Below are positions 45,885-58,614 of a stretch of DNA of 64,000 nt, piece by piece; within the stretch, counting starts at the first letter, position 1; every line of letters begins with the position of its first letter. Below the pieces are notes generated by a model. That model saw only the letters and a program-made list of their open reading frames with translations. It was not told where the DNA came from and did not search any database. The DNA is from Rhyacichthys aspro (lineage: Eukaryota > Chordata > Actinopteri > Gobiiformes > Rhyacichthyidae). Where the stretch lies: contig CM072166.1 of assembly GCA_036850595.1 (NCBI GenBank), positions 19,322,756 through 19,386,755 on the forward strand, in the 5' to 3' direction. A program made the translations under genes and the position numbers.

Positions 45885-46970
45885 TCTAGATGCAACTGTA
45901 TGGAGGTACATCAGGGCCAAAACCCTGCAAACAAATAAACTGTTTTACAAATGGCAAATGAGACTCAAACATAACAAAGTTTTCACATACAAAACTATAT
46001 TAACAAATAAATTTGTTGTGTTTTACAAATTCAAATCATACTCACAAATAAACATGCAATTGTTTTACTTGCAAAGTCCATCTTACAAGTACAAAACAAT
46101 ATTTTCAGTACAAAAAGCTTGTCACATATTTGTAAAGTAGGTTTTCCATTCACACAGAAATGTTTGTAAGTACAGCAGGGGGCACATAGAAGCACATGGA
46201 CTTGAACTAGGCAAATTTTAATATGTGTAATGTCTGTGGTCGATGGGGTCATGCTGGGTTTCCAAGGACATGCCTTGTGCGCCCTCAGTTGAGTCCTTTT
46301 CCTTATTATGGAATTATTGAATTCTATACTTTACAGCGCAGATAGCCAAAAAATCCATGGTTTGAGTCCATAGAAAATACTGTATAGGTCCAACAGTAGT
46401 TGCACGGAGATATTTCTTATTTCTTCTATTTCTTCTTTTGAAATATCTCTATATTTAATAATTACAGATTTTACTAATTTTATTTGCTGTCATATTTGTT
46501 GAACAATTGAGTCAAAAGGCATCTGTAGAACAGTAAAAAGAAAAAAGAGTACACTATTTGATTGTGTAATACTTTTTGTACTCTTACTTTTGTCTAAATA
46601 AACATTTTACACTGGGTGTAATATTCCATTTCCTTTTCTCAACACTTGAGAAAGCTACATTTCTACCCACAAAGCATGTTTCCGTGCCTATCCTACTTCA
46701 TAAAAATCAAAGAACACTCTGCTTAACATTGCTGCCATTTAGCGCTGTGCAGTTTTATAGCTGAATAATAACTTTGCCAGAGTTATCCTTAGCCTATGTG
46801 GTCTTGAATGAGTATTGTACAAATTATTAGAAGATCACCAAAAAGAGCAAGGAATGCATTGGTTTAACTTCTTTTAATCTTGATGATTAAGTACATAATT
46901 TAATACACCCAACTTCATGCTAATGTAGCATAGGCTGCTGCAGTCAAGTGCATAAAAAAAAAAAAGAAAA
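45885..46970. other. AT-rich stretch, nothing recognised
   Basis: Contains repeated ACAAATAAA/TTTTACAAA motifs at 45930-46135. No gene. Confidence 0.35.
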
Positions 46971-46975
46971 GTAAT

Positions 46976-47590
46976 AGACCCTTTTCATGCTGTGCGTAAC
47001 GAAACCGGAAGTAGCAAAACGGCGTGTAAATTGACTTCCGGTCCCATTATTTTCCAATATATTGATCAGGAAAAATGGCTCAATCGACCTGGAAATGTTA
47101 CTGTAGTGTTCCATTTTGCTCATCAAACAAGCAGAACCATTAATGTTTAAGCTTTCACGACTTTCCCGGAAAAAAAGCCGAGCTCATCAAACAGATTTAA
47201 ATTTTTACAAATATTTTGGTAGTATTTTTGTGTTTTATGGACATCAGATAACGCATCAGCGATTATACATAAAATATTTGTAAAAATATAATAAATGACC
47301 GAGTAGAAACATATCCAAAGACAGAATACAACGTTTTTACACTCTCGTCATTTAAAACCCGTGTCGCTCACCTGATCTCACAGTAACGCCCATTCTTTTG
47401 CCGCTCGCTTATATGTTGACTGTCGGCTTAGCTTTCTTCCCAAATCATTTCAAGCAAATTTGGGACAGCGTCTTTTCAGACGTCTGAAGTTAAATAAATA
47501 TCATCCTCCTTAAAATGAAGCCCACAACGTATGTGCTCCCTCGAATTTTTAAATGTGGCGCTCTCATCTCTTCTGATTGCTTTCACATAT
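46976..47590 (+). mobile_element. THAP-exon element (GGACCCTTTTCACGC family, copy 3)
   Basis: Begins GACCCTTTTCATGCTGTGCG after TA and shares its interior (47345-47585) with copy 2. The right end is missing: similarity stops at TCTGATTGCTTTCAC and no inverted end follows. Confidence 0.7.
47075..47210 (+). pseudogene. THAP zinc-finger N-terminus of a transposon protein
   Basis: The frame reads MAQSTWKCYCSVPFCSSNKQ, then a stop, then LSFHDFPGKKAELIKQI in the same frame. CxxxxC followed by LSFHxFP is the start of the THAP C2CH fold, a DNA-binding domain of P-element and Kolobok-type transposases. The stop and the missing downstream half show decay. Confidence 0.6.
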
Positions 47591-47849
47591 TCACACATAT
47601 TTTCTCAGGAATGCTGTGTCTTGGAATTTTATCTTTAACTACTGCTTTAACAACTGTTTGTGCATCTAGATGGGGACAATATTTTCAGAAATATTGTTTT
47701 GTGAAATATACCTGAGGTTGCATACGAAAAAACTTTCTTTTAGCTTCTCACTACACAGATTAAATACAAGACACACAGTTAATGGTTATTTTACTCAACT
47801 AACATGTATAAGTAAAGCAAGATAAAAGCCTACTTTTCGGTCAATGAAA

Positions 47850-48040
47850 GCTTGCAATTCTCTGCCCTCAGACATCTTGAACATTACAAGAACTAAAGTT
47901 TTTAAACAAATCCTGTTTAAATATTATGATATGTAATATTAAATACTGTTTAAAAAAAATGTATTATATATTGTGTTTTTATCATAAGGACCCCACAAAA
48001 AGTGGTGATGGGGATCCTAATAAATAAAATAAAACAAAAA
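47850..48040 (+). mobile_element. LINE 3' end (Rex1/jockey-like)
   Basis: The frame CNSLPSDILNITRTKVFKQI ends a LINE RT C-terminus. The 3' tail is GGACCCCACAAAAAGTGGTG, GGGGATCCTAATAAATAAAA. 5'-truncated. Confidence 0.6.
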
Positions 48041-48044
48041 AATC

Positions 48045-49040
48045 TAACATAACAGCAAGGGAATACTTCAGTCAATTTAGTTAGTATTATTGAACAGTAT
48101 TTCTTCTCTTTTACATTCATTTAATGCAATAAAATTCATGTGTATATGTTGAAGCGGGTATTCTGGTTTTGAAAATTGGCCCATGATTGTGTCTTATTTA
48201 TAATTTATTTATTTGAAATATGTTGTGAATACTTTGTGTATTATTGCTACCATCCCCCTGTTGAGACATGACACAGTCCATGGTTCAATATTGCTGCATA
48301 TCTAAACAAGTGGAAAGAAGGATAGTTTTCCTTCAGGTCACAGATATAATCCAATTTGAGGGTCTAACTGACCGCCTTTAGTCAACCATTTATTTAGTTC
48401 AGCTTTTGGTGCATCTTTTTGCATATCCTTTCACACTTGTAGGACTATATTGGGGCAGAGCGATAAAATGTTGTTTTTTTTCACTTAAAATTAAACTGTA
48501 GACAACATGATTTGATCTTTTCCCAGGCTTTATGTTGAATCAAATCCAGCTCTTCTCAAAGTTTCAGCTTTTTTTTTGCTCGGCTCCCTGAAAGAGCCAG
48601 CTTTTACGGCTCTCATATGGCTCTTAATTTTGCATCACTCAGATCCTTTTATTTTATCCCAATTTAGCAATTGTGAATGGTTTTGCGTTGACAAGCAATT
48701 TCTTATTCAGTGTTTTAATAAAAACTTGATTATATGAATGTCAGAAAAAGCACAGTTACTATTATTTAACACTGTAATAAAACTTCTAATTGAATAATTG
48801 AACACAACCACAGCAAACAAATAAAACAAATAAAGGGAAAAGTCTTAAAATTAGGTCTCTTTGGTGCATAGCTCTTTAGCATCCAGGACCCTAAGATGCC
48901 ACAGTCTGATGCCATTTCAATGTTCTGTTGTTATTTGCTTCTTTTTTAATTTATTGCTCATTTATTTACTTTGTTTAAACGTGCTTGTTTTCACATTTGA
49001 ACGAGCACAGCATCAATTTCATTTTTCAATTGCATTTCAA
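48045..49040. other. stretch without recognised gene
   Basis: AT-rich. A segment near 48570-48650 with GGCTC/GAGCC repeats looks like a decayed element but was not classified. Confidence 0.35.
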
Positions 49041-49044
49041 AGTA

Positions 49045-49612
49045 CAGTGGTCCCTTGTTTATCGTGGTGGTTACGTTCTAAAAATAACCCACAATAGGAA
49101 ATCCGTGAAGTAGTCAGCTTTATTTTATTAATTATTATATATGTTTTAAGGCTGTAAAACCCTTCACCACACACTTTATACACTTTTCTCAGACAGGCAT
49201 TAACATTTTCTCACATTTCTCTCTTGTTTAAACACTCTGAAAGTTCAAACCTTAGCATCTTTCTCTGCCTTTTGGGTGCGACCGCAGGTGCCTTTGTTGG
49301 TGCAGAACGTTTCGTTGACATTTTTGGTTGGGTTTTGTCGGGGAGAAAACTTGCAAACATACAGCACTTCAGAGTCACACTGCTAGTGATCGAACCTTTA
49401 TGTAAATTTGGCAAGCCAAACGCATTCTGTACTGTACAGGAGACACAGCACGGAGGAGATTGGTCTACAGTCCCTTACCCAATCAGGACGCAGAACACAA
49501 TGCGTGTTCATATGCTGTAAAAAAAAAAAAAGGATGCAAAATTGCACTAAAAAAAAATCTGCGAAACAGCGAGGCTGCGAAAGGTGATCCGCGTTATAGT
49601 GAAGGACAACTG
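49045..49612 (-). mobile_element. Tigger/pogo-like non-autonomous element
   Basis: Ends CAGTGGTCCCTTGTTTATCG and CGTTATAGTGAAGGACAACTG, with TA on the left side. The minus strand from 49322 reads MSTKRSAPTKAPAVAPKRQR KMLRFELSECLNK, the start of a pogo-type transposase before its CENP-B helix-turn-helix; the rest is deleted. Confidence 0.7.
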
Positions 49613-49839
49613 GATATATTATATCTTATATATCTTATAATATCTGATTCGAAATTGTGTATATACATGATTAAGCATTAAGGGCAATAAGTTGTTTTGC
49701 CCAATGTAACGAGGAAAAACTCTGTGAAGTGATACTGAAATGAAGTGAAAGTGACCTGTTCCTGCTGCTCTGCTGAGATAAAGTATTTGGAGAGGGTTGC
49801 ACACAAAACAGTACCATCCTCTTAGTGGGACAATCCATA

Positions 49840-51270
49840 TAAACTAACAGCAGTACTGGTCCTGACAGTCTAGAGATTAAATTTCTTAAACTTGCAGCTC
49901 ATGTATTAAATATAGGTACCATTGGCTGACTTGTTTAATTTGTCTTTTAATACTAGTGTAATTTCTTCTGTCTGGAAAAAAGCTAGAGTCACCCCTCTTT
50001 TCAAAGGTGGCGATCCCACAAATGTAAACAACTATAGGCCATACTTTTATATATTTGAAAAAATATTTCTCATCAGTTATTTGAATACATTAATAAATTC
50101 AATTTATTATCTTCCCACAGTCTGGCTTTTGACCTGGTTTTTCCACTTCAACAGCTTTACTTAAACTTACAAATGATGTGTACTCCTCCTTTGATCAGAA
50201 TAAATTAATGGGTGCATTATTTCTTGACTCATCAAAAGCCTTTGATTTGGTTGATCACTACTTACTACAGGACAAACTTTATGCAATAGGTCTCAATTCA
50301 AATGCACTGCAATGGTTTATTATTATTTATTTACTAAAACAGGCATCAATACGTTGTTTTTCAGGATGCTCAGTCAAATGAACTTATTGTTGAAAAAGTT
50401 GTTCCACAAGGATCCACTTTAGGTCCCCTATTGTTCTCTATTTTCTTTCCACAAATTACAACACACTGTTCTGTACATTTATATACAGATGATACTGTTG
50501 TATATACTTCTGATTCTGACTTATCCAAGTTACAAAATAATCTACAATCCGACTTTGATCTAATTCAGGACTGGTTTCATGCCAATAAATTGTTACTTAA
50601 TATGAAAAAATCATGCTGTATGCTTTTTGGTACACGTCACAACCATCTCCATTCCTCTAGTTTACATATTTATTTTGACGATGGCTCTCCCGTGGATAAA
50701 GTGGAAGCAGTTAAATATCTTGGACTTTCGCTCGATCCAGAACTTAACTTCAAACCACATATTGACTACATTATAAAACGAATCTTCTCTTGTTTAAAAT
50801 CCCCTTTATTGTTCAGCCAACTTAGATATACTCAGTATCTTTCATTTACAGTCCCAAGAATTCATAAAGAAGTCGGTTGTAGATCATTTTATTATAAAGC
50901 CCCCTCTGATTGGAACAGGTTACCTTCTTGGTTGAGATTCATAACTTAATTTAGTCGCTGCAGGTCATCGATGTTTATTTATTTGAAAACTTCCTGTTCA
51001 TGTTTTAAATTTTTCTCTCTTGATTTCTTCATTGTTGGTACAGATTTTTGTTTTATTTTACTTTAAAATGAATTAGTAATTTTGTATGTGCTGAGATGGG
51101 GCTGGGGCAGGAGTGGGAAGGGTGAGCGAGATGTATTGTATCGTGTTATGTGTATTTTTGTATTGTGTGTAATGTTTATTATTGTAATGTTTCCATGTTC
51201 TGAGTTTTTGGACCCCCTCAAAAATGAGATGCTGCATCTCAAGGGGCAATCCTTTAATAAATTAAAATTC
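49840..51270 (+). pseudogene. non-LTR retrotransposon RT remnant (jockey/Rex1-like)
   Basis: Frames in order: LSFNTSVISSVWKKARVTPL, FKGGDPTNVNNYRP, LMGALFLDSSKAFDLVDHYL, a QGSTLGPLLFSIF block, SVHLYTDDTVVYTSDSDL (catalytic TDD), DWFHANKLLLN and VEAVKYLGLSLDPELNFKPH. The 3' end carries GACCCCCTCAAAAATGAGAT, GCTGCATCTCAAGGGG. Several frameshifts. Clade assignment is tentative. Confidence 0.7.
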
Positions 51271-51274
51271 AAAT

Positions 51275-53700
51275 CTACTCAGATTTATTTTTCTGAAATA
51301 TATTTGTTTGAAACTTTTAATCTCTGGTTGTGTTTTTTAAATTACTACATCCCACATATTATTATCCTTGAGATTTTGGTTTGGGTTTTTTTACACATTT
51401 GTAACGATTGTCTTTATTTACATATTATTAACAAACTAGTGTTTCTGTATCTCTGTAGTTTATGCTCACACACAACCAGTTGCAAACAAGGAACAGGAAA
51501 TAAGTTCAAATAGATTTTCAGTATTTAGACATTATAGTACTATGAGTTTAAAATGTGTTTTTTCTTTCTTTGGGAAAAGTTTGTCCGTGTAGTCTGCTCT
51601 GCTTATTTAAAGAGAATGAGATTGTTTTTTCAACTTTAAATAAGCCAGTTCAGGTCTGTTTATCCCATTAGAAACAGGACAGTACCACTGAGGAGTTTTT
51701 TCCTTCTCTCTGTGACCTTTGATAAGAAATTGTGTATTTTGGCTCTGTGCCTTTCAGTATGAGATGCAGGGCAAAGCAATAAAAACATGTTTTATTCTTT
51801 TTTGAACTCTTAGTCTATGTTGCGGTGGTCACTCATTTTCATTAAACGAAAGGTAGTTAGAGTCACACATCCACATAGTTTTAGTAGAACTGTCCAAGTC
51901 CCAGTTTTGTCAGGACCATGTTGTAGTTCAGGCAACTGTAGGTCACATAGTCAATTCAATAGAAGCTGCCAGCTTTTGGGTCAATTCAGTCAGGCCTTTC
52001 GTTCTCGTGCACACTTGTAAAGAATGACGTCATTGTAACATCATTTCTATTAATTTGTAATATTTTTGATGGCTTTCATATATTCAGGGGTTAGGAATAA
52101 CTCTGTGATCACAACCCCCAGGTCACAAGTTGTTGCTATATTCCTAATTAAATGTTTTGGCAAAAATGTGAGAGTAAGTATATATATAGTATATATATCA
52201 TATATAATATCACACACATGAGCTGTCTCTGCGGCGGTCCACAGTTTTGGTAAATATCTACACATCAAAGTTAAGAAGTCCCTTGTTTTAGTTCTGGCTT
52301 TAGCCACTTTCCCCAATCTTGGCTTTCCCCCTCTATTCCAAGCCTGGTCTGCATCTCGCGGCTGTAGAGCGGACATCTCTTAACAATCCTACTGGATTGA
52401 AGGAGGCACCAAGCTCCTCAGCCAGCCGCACTAACCCAGTTCCTGAACTCGGGTCAAGCCATTCATGGTAATCCTTATATTGTTTCTTCTAATCTTTTTC
52501 TCAAGTTTGAGTGTCAATAGTGGGCCATGCGGTTTTATAATGTTACCAAAAGTGCTTTTTGTGTCATATTTGTCAGCTGAAAAGTACTACTGAAACAAAG
52601 TTTAATTCTATCAGACTATGAAAATGTCCCGATCCATAGATCTAAACTCACAGTTCCCAGGGAAATTCTGCCTTTATTCCAACCCACAGTGACAATATTT
52701 GTTGTCAATAACCAGTCGGGTTGTATGACATAACGTCCGAGCACCAAGCCCAACCAATAAGAATGTTTTTGTTGGCACCGTTATGTTTCCACAGCCTCAC
52801 TGGGACACTATTGACAACCCCTCCCACAAAACTGTTCACAATACAAAGTTCTAAATTCTCTGGTGCTTATTTTCTACTCTGAGGCTTTATCTCTTTTTAC
52901 CTGTATTATTTAAAGCACTCTCATAGGTCTACCCAGAGGTCACTTACCGAAAAGGTACGTCCACACTGATCAACCAGAGGTGACATTTTGCAGACTTGAG
53001 TGCTTATTCTTCAACTTTATTCTGAATAGCCTCTCAGTGCTTATTCTCACTGGCGCCTTATTCAAACTATTTCAACTAAAGAATTTCAGAAAAGGCTTCT
53101 GCTTACCTTATTTAGGGCCCATTGATTGCCAGAAGATTCACCAGAAACTACTTTTGTCAGTCTGGTCTCCAATCAGTCGTCTACCATATCCTGACGAGCT
53201 CCCAAATTTGTAGAGTTCTGATCCACATCCCCCATTTAGATTGGAAGCGACTGTACAAAGACCACTATGATTCAGTAAATTAAGTTCAGTGTAATTTAAT
53301 AACAGATCACATATAAAGTTACATGACCATGGGCTGTCATACAGAATAAACAATACAAGTGTCTTCCTGTAACTGAGCTCTCTAAAATGTTAAATGTTTC
53401 TTAGCGCTAGGCGTTGCTCATCTTCTCATTAGTTTCATCAGGTGCGGTGCTTCTTCACTGTCATTGGCTAGACAGCCCCCCCTTCTTCTGGTATGGTCCT
53501 GACTGTATGTATGCTATGATCAAATATGGAGATAAACAGTCAAAAGCAGACAGGAAGTAAACTGTTTTTGACTACATAACTGAGGAGGTGAGCAGTCTCA
53601 GTCTGAGCAGCTGCCTAAGAAACTTCCCCAAACCAAGGTTAGGAGAAACAATAAATGTCATGCAGAGTTCATAACGGGGTGTAAAAAGTGCATAACTCTA
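51275..53700. other. stretch without recognised gene
   Basis: AT-rich with a TA-rich microsatellite near 52170-52210. Open frames at 51082-51513 and 52050-52376 lack recognisable protein. An LTR-like region around 53000-53600 could not be bounded. Confidence 0.35.
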
Positions 53701-53704
53701 ACAT

Positions 53705-53822
53705 CCCCCCTTGTGGATGAATGTGAGAGTGAATGGTTGTCTATCAGTATCTGTGTAAATGTCAGCCCTGTGACAAACTAGTCATTGTCCAGGGTGTAGC
53801 CCGCCTCAGGCCAAAAGCCGCG
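53705..53822 (+). mobile_element. SINE internal fragment
   Basis: GTGGATGAATGTGAGAGTGA, AATGGTTGTCTATCAGT and ATTGTCCAGGGTGTAGCCCG match the body of the SINE at 5128; both ends are missing. Confidence 0.7.
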
Positions 53823-55170
53823 TAAACATATGAAGTGAGAATAATAAAAATAAACTCTAACATATTGTAGGAGAGCCTTATTCTGGGACTTCTTCACCAT
53901 TAGGCCCAGGACAACATAACCTGTTCCCCATCAGTTTACCTGCACTTTTGAGTGAGTTGATTGACAGGTCTAGGCGCTGTTCTATGATAGGGAAAAGGGG
54001 AGGGACCAAGTGAGCACGGAGAGAGAAGCAGAGACACTGTGCCTCAGAGTCAGAGCTGATTAAAGTTTATTAAGGCATAAATCTGTGCATTTTTAACTGT
54101 GTTTAGAAACATCTAGGACACTATTAAATGGGCCTGGTATAGACTGGCATGTCACATAGGTTCCACAGCACCACTGATACTTAGTGCTGGGATAGTGAGG
54201 ACAGATGACAGCACAGGGGCACTTAAGGGGGCCATTCAGATTACAGCAGAAAGTCCCATCCCTGGATCCGCCCCTGATTCTGAGAAAGCAGAAGAGACAA
54301 TTTGTGTGCTCAGATATTTTTTTTCCTCTCCTAATATAATTTTTTCTCTTATAATATTGGCATAAAAATAACACCATATGAGATGGGATGTGAAGGGATG
54401 GAATGTGTGGTGAAGGTCCATGTGTGCCAGTGTGAAAATCTGTTTATTCTGTCTATTGTTTTGCATGTTGGAATCAGTGACATCCTGTGGCTTGGCCTTG
54501 AGGAGATATCATAGATCCACAGGGCGGGGGTCTGTGTGGCCACTCTGCACAGGCGAACCTCCCAAACCAGCCACCATTCCTTGAACCGCTGCCGCCACCA
54601 CAACGTCCTGTTCTACAGTCAAATCCTAGGCGGTCTGCCACATCCACCTCCAGCAGGGCCCGAGACACCGCCAACAAAACAAGCACCACCGTCGTGGGTC
54701 CAGTCGCTGCCAGGTGCCTGGGGGACCATGCCCAACATCGTTCCGGCGACATCGTGGGCTTATCCTTCTGCCACGGGACCAGGAGCCGGGGGACCAAGAC
54801 ATATCCAGTCGACTGCACTGCCTGCCTATACATCACACCCCTCTGGCAGTGGAACGTCTACTTTCACTCACCAATTTGTGGGTGCTCTAGCTGCCCTGAA
54901 TTCATCAGACAATTCAGCAGGCATACACGAGTCACCCTACAACCCATCCACTGGAAATGCTGACATTATGAATCAACCTCTGCATACAATGCAGAATGCA
55001 ACCACAAGTGCCTCATATGAGAATGTGGCAGTGGGAGACGATGCATTTTGTCCTGAAGCTAAATCATTGGTCAACGAGGCAAAGGCTGCACAGGGAGAAT
55101 TCATAGATGCCCTGAGATTACTACCACCGGAAGACCCATGGGCCTTAAAAGACATACAGAGAAACCTTAA

Positions 55171-56317
55171 AGAGTAACACAACCCCTGGTCAGAGCTTAA
55201 CTCCACCCACAGACGAAATTTGAAAAGTCTTGGAAAAGTGGGCAGAGCCCAGCAGAGACAGAGGGGACGAGCTGAGGGCGAGGCTGAGTGGGGGTGTGTT
55301 TACCTGAGACCTGCAGTGACTGATTGATTGACAGATGTCAGATTGGCACAAGTATCTTTGCGATGGAGCGGTCCCTCTTTATTCTCCTCTTTCACCTGAG
55401 CTGGAGGGCCTTGGTTTCTCTGTGAACACCAGGCCTGAGCCAGAACAATTCAAAGCCCAGTCTCAGCCCAAAGCACGGGCTGAAGTGGCATTTTTAGAGA
55501 AAACGGGTGCCGTGATGGTAGAGTAACTTTGTCATTACGGCTAATGTACAAAGCATAGACTGATGAACTGTAAGAAAAAAAGTAAATAAAAATAATAAAA
55601 GGAAGAAGGAGGAAAGAAGGTAACATTAAACCTGACTTGTTTGTAGCGTTTAATGCTAATATGCCGGGATGATTTATTCAGTAATCATTGAGACATGAAT
55701 AAAAATCAACGGTAACACTCTGTCTTTAGGAGTTAAAAACACATGACATCAACAAACTAAGAACAACACGTCGATTACTCTGCAACAACGCCGTGTGTAA
55801 GCCCTTGAACACATCGTAAACTACGTTAGACGGAGCATGTTCTTCTAAACTTTTTACGACCTGAACAGAGCAAAATAACAGACAGGAGCCAGTAGCAGCG
55901 TGACCCAAAATATGTTTCTCTGTTGATCTAAAAATGAGTGAGTCTATCTCTAAACTCTGCTCATGTTTTTTTCTTTTTTTCATCCATGCGTGTGTTGCTC
56001 TGTGACCGTGTTCAGTCGCAGTGACCTAGTTCTGACAGAGACCACCTCTGGAGGCCGTGAGATTGTACTCAGGGCTGTACCGCAGGTGTGGTTACCTGCT
56101 AGAAAGGTGTGGTTAATGTATATCATGATGTCATCATGATCAGGAAGTACGGTTGGCAGCGTTTAACCTGAAGAGGGCAGCACTCATGAGGTTTGACATG
56201 TGTTTTACACCATATTTATGGAATTAGACGTTTTTTCAAATTTTGTCAAAAAGGAATATATAGAATAAAGCCCCATTTATACAGATCAACAGCTAAATAA
56301 AGTTGTTTTAGGGTTAC
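55171..56317 (+). mobile_element. TTAA element of the AGAGTAACT family (copy 2)
   Basis: Left TTAA at 55167-55170 and end AGAGTAACACAACCCC. Right end ...AAAGTTGTTTTAGGGTTAC has lost its last bases and the TTAA. Plus-orientation homologue of 36624-37561, about 200 bp longer. Confidence 0.78.
55335..55526 (+). CDS. conserved 63-codon ORF in the TTAA element, copy 2
   Basis: Reads MSDWHKYLCDGAVPLYSPLS, PELEGLGFSV, RPEPEQFKAQSQPKAR, AFLEKTGAVMVE and stops. One codon longer than the copy at 37230-37418. An antisense frame (55726-55983) is also shared between the copies, so conservation alone does not prove coding. Confidence 0.4.
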   Translation: MSDWHKYLCDGAVPLYSPLSPELEGLGFSVNTRPEPEQFKAQSQPKARAEVAFLEKTGAVMVE

Positions 56318-57232
56318 CTTTGGCCCTCGTGGCCCTCCAACAGAGATTGTTACATAGAGCATATTACCAAGCGGAATTCAATCCTTCTGAAACGTTTGAC
56401 AGATCATCACAGGCTGGAAATGTATCAAGTAGGAATAACGTTGCCAATTGGCAAGGAAAGGAAATACAAAGTCTTCAAAATTGTGTAGAACGCTTGAGAG
56501 GCCGTGATTATGATCAGGACAACAAATGACTTTTAAAAGAACAAGGCCTAAGGCCTACAGGATTGAAACCTTGGGGAAAATAAGTGGTATTATCACTCAT
56601 ATAATGGACTCAATACAACATCTTATGTGTTGCTAGTACTATGCGTCGAAAATGATGAATGGACGATGACAAGAGTCTTGCGGGAAGAGACTTTTTGCTG
56701 AACCGCTGCAAGCGGTTGAAGTGCAAGGCTGAAGAATAAAGTTAAATCTTATATTTCCACTGTTCTAACAAAACCATAGGGTCTTGGGCAGTGTTCCGGG
56801 ATGCTAAAAATACACCTCCCACACTATGCTGTTCTGATGAGACCGACAGGTCTCAGGTAGCTCTGGAACATTATCCACCAACTGCACCTACAACTCACAC
56901 AGAGTTCACCTACACTGATTTACTCATATTCACCTATCCTGATTCACTCCTGACATGTTACAGTCATTCATCAACCCTGATTCACTCACGATATGTTACA
57001 CACATTCACCTACGCTGATTCATGCACACATTTATGATGGTAATGCAGGGCCATGACAGTTGGGCTAGCCAGAGAAGCAATCTTAAAATTAGCGGGTCGT
57101 TACCATTTGCTTAAGTATGTGTCTGACAATGGTACAATTTACACTACTGGCCACCGTAGAGGCTGTAAGGTACCAGAGTTTTTTCGATTAGAGTGATGCA
57201 AGGGTGCCAGGGGTGATGCTGGGTGGTGGATT

Positions 57233-57617
57233 TTGCAAAGGCATATATCATGCTGCCTAGATAGAAAACAGAATCTAGAAAGACAAAAACAAAAAACAAA
57301 AAAAAAAAACCAAGGTAAGGGGGTTCTCCCCAAAGTACGCATCAAGCTTGTAGGCCCTAATTGGGATCTTATGATAATGTCAGTGATTAGCATACACATA
57401 GTACTAGTGGTAATGTATATCCTCGCATGTATTTCATTTATACACATTCACGTTATGCATCATGAAACCTATTCACTGTGTTTTTTTGTTTTTTACATGC
57501 TTGCTTGCTGATGCTATCACGTATTACATGTTATTAGTCACATGCATGGTACGTTTTTGACAGGAGAAGGACCAATGGTGATGATTTGTGGTACCTACTG
57601 GTACCAAAGGGGGAAAC
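57233..57617 (+). pseudogene. possible env-leader-like ORF and polypurine tract
   Basis: 57233-57511 encodes a basic stretch (RKQNLERQKQKTKKKN), then WDLMIMSVISIHIVLVVMYI LACISFI, a single strongly hydrophobic segment as in an uncleaved signal-anchor. The purine run AAAGGGGGAAA at 57607-57617 is followed by TGTAGAGTGG, which looks like a PPT and U3 start. No paired LTR was found. Endogenous retroelement remains are the best guess. Confidence 0.25.
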
Positions 57618-58430
57618 TGTAGAGTGGAAAAAATGAGTCCTGTCACTGTAGCGTTTAGTATCTATTAAGTAGTCATTCACTGTAGTTATGTTGTAGTAAA
57701 GTAGCCATTCACTATAGTCATGTTGTAGCTGTGTTTTACATTTAATTGTGTCAGTGTGGTCAGGCTATCTGATGTTAGTCACCCACAGAATTTGATGCAT
57801 AGCCATTCAAAATACTTATCAGTATCATATCTACATTGTATGATTCATATGACTTGGAATGTTTTGCTCTTGCACATCGCTTTCTCTTACAAAGCTTTTC
57901 TTTTATACATTGCCGTGTGTAAGTGCAGGTCTATATGTGGGGAGTTTTCACCAAAAGGAGCCCGGTGGAATAATGTGGAATTTTACGGCCATAGGCCAAA
58001 TGTAACCATGAGTGTACCCAGTATTAATGGAAAGGTGATCAGTGTGACCAAATCATGAGAAGACTATTGTAATATCACAAGCCCATGTGGCCCGGGGCCC
58101 AGGGGCCCTAAAGCACGAGATCTGGAAAACAAAGTAAAAAAGGTCAGGAAATTAGACACAGCAATGATGGTTTTTAGTGCCACATCATCAAGAAGGCTGA
58201 TGTCAGCCAACGTCTCCAACAATGCTGAACAGGGTGACCTGGAAAGGAACTCCCAATGATGTTTAACTTTGCAAATTTTTCCATTATTTCCATTGTTTTA
58301 ACAACAAAGCTAAAAGATAATGGTGTCATGCAACAACAAAGCTGAGAACTAATGGTGTCATAATCTGGAAAGAACCATAATACATTTGAATGGGGAACTC
58401 ATGACACAATTAAACTAGTATACTAGTATA
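57618..58430. other. possible LTR/retroelement debris, unresolved
   Basis: An open frame 57756-58058 and a downstream shifted frame (KARDLENKVKKVRKL) suggest decayed coding sequence. No family could be assigned. Confidence 0.25.
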
Positions 58431-58489
58431 ATTCAAAATTCGGACGTTCAGTCAGATCAGCTGTTTCAAGAACAACGAATTGTGAAACT

Positions 58490-58610
58490 CTTGGATGAGT
58501 CATCGCTGCGCTCTTAGGGTCATTTTGATTTGGCCACTCCTGGGAGGGCTCATCATAGTTCCATATTTGAATTTCCTTCATTTGTGGATAATGCCTCTTA
58601 CCATTCCCTC
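58490..58610 (-). mobile_element. Tc1 transposase fragment, minus strand
   Basis: The minus strand has CCCTCCCAGGAGTGGCCAAA, AAGAGCGCAGCGATGACTCA and TCCAAGAG, matching the Tc1 N-terminal region. Confidence 0.65.
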
Positions 58611-58614
58611 CTTG

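Larger units (their letters stand above)
54536..56529 (+). pseudogene. proline-rich Gag-like ORF split by a TTAA element
   Basis: 54536-55177 reads a Pro/Ser/Gly-rich N-terminal part (GGLPHPPPAGPETPP, TGPGAGGPRH) then a helical part (EAKSLVNEAKAAQGEFIDAL, EDPWALKDIQRNL). After the element at 55171-56317 it resumes LALVALQQRLLHRAYYQAEF and ends near 56529 (LQNCVERLRGRDYDQDNK). The composition and the neighbouring TM-containing ORF suggest a retroelement Gag, but no zinc knuckle or known motif was seen. A frameshift near 54630 is possible. Alternative: an unrelated transposon protein. Confidence 0.35.

Noticed and set aside
49045..49612. Exact TA target duplication on both sides of the Tigger-like element
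   Set aside because: Left side is TA but the right side reads CTG-GATA, so the boundary is not exact.
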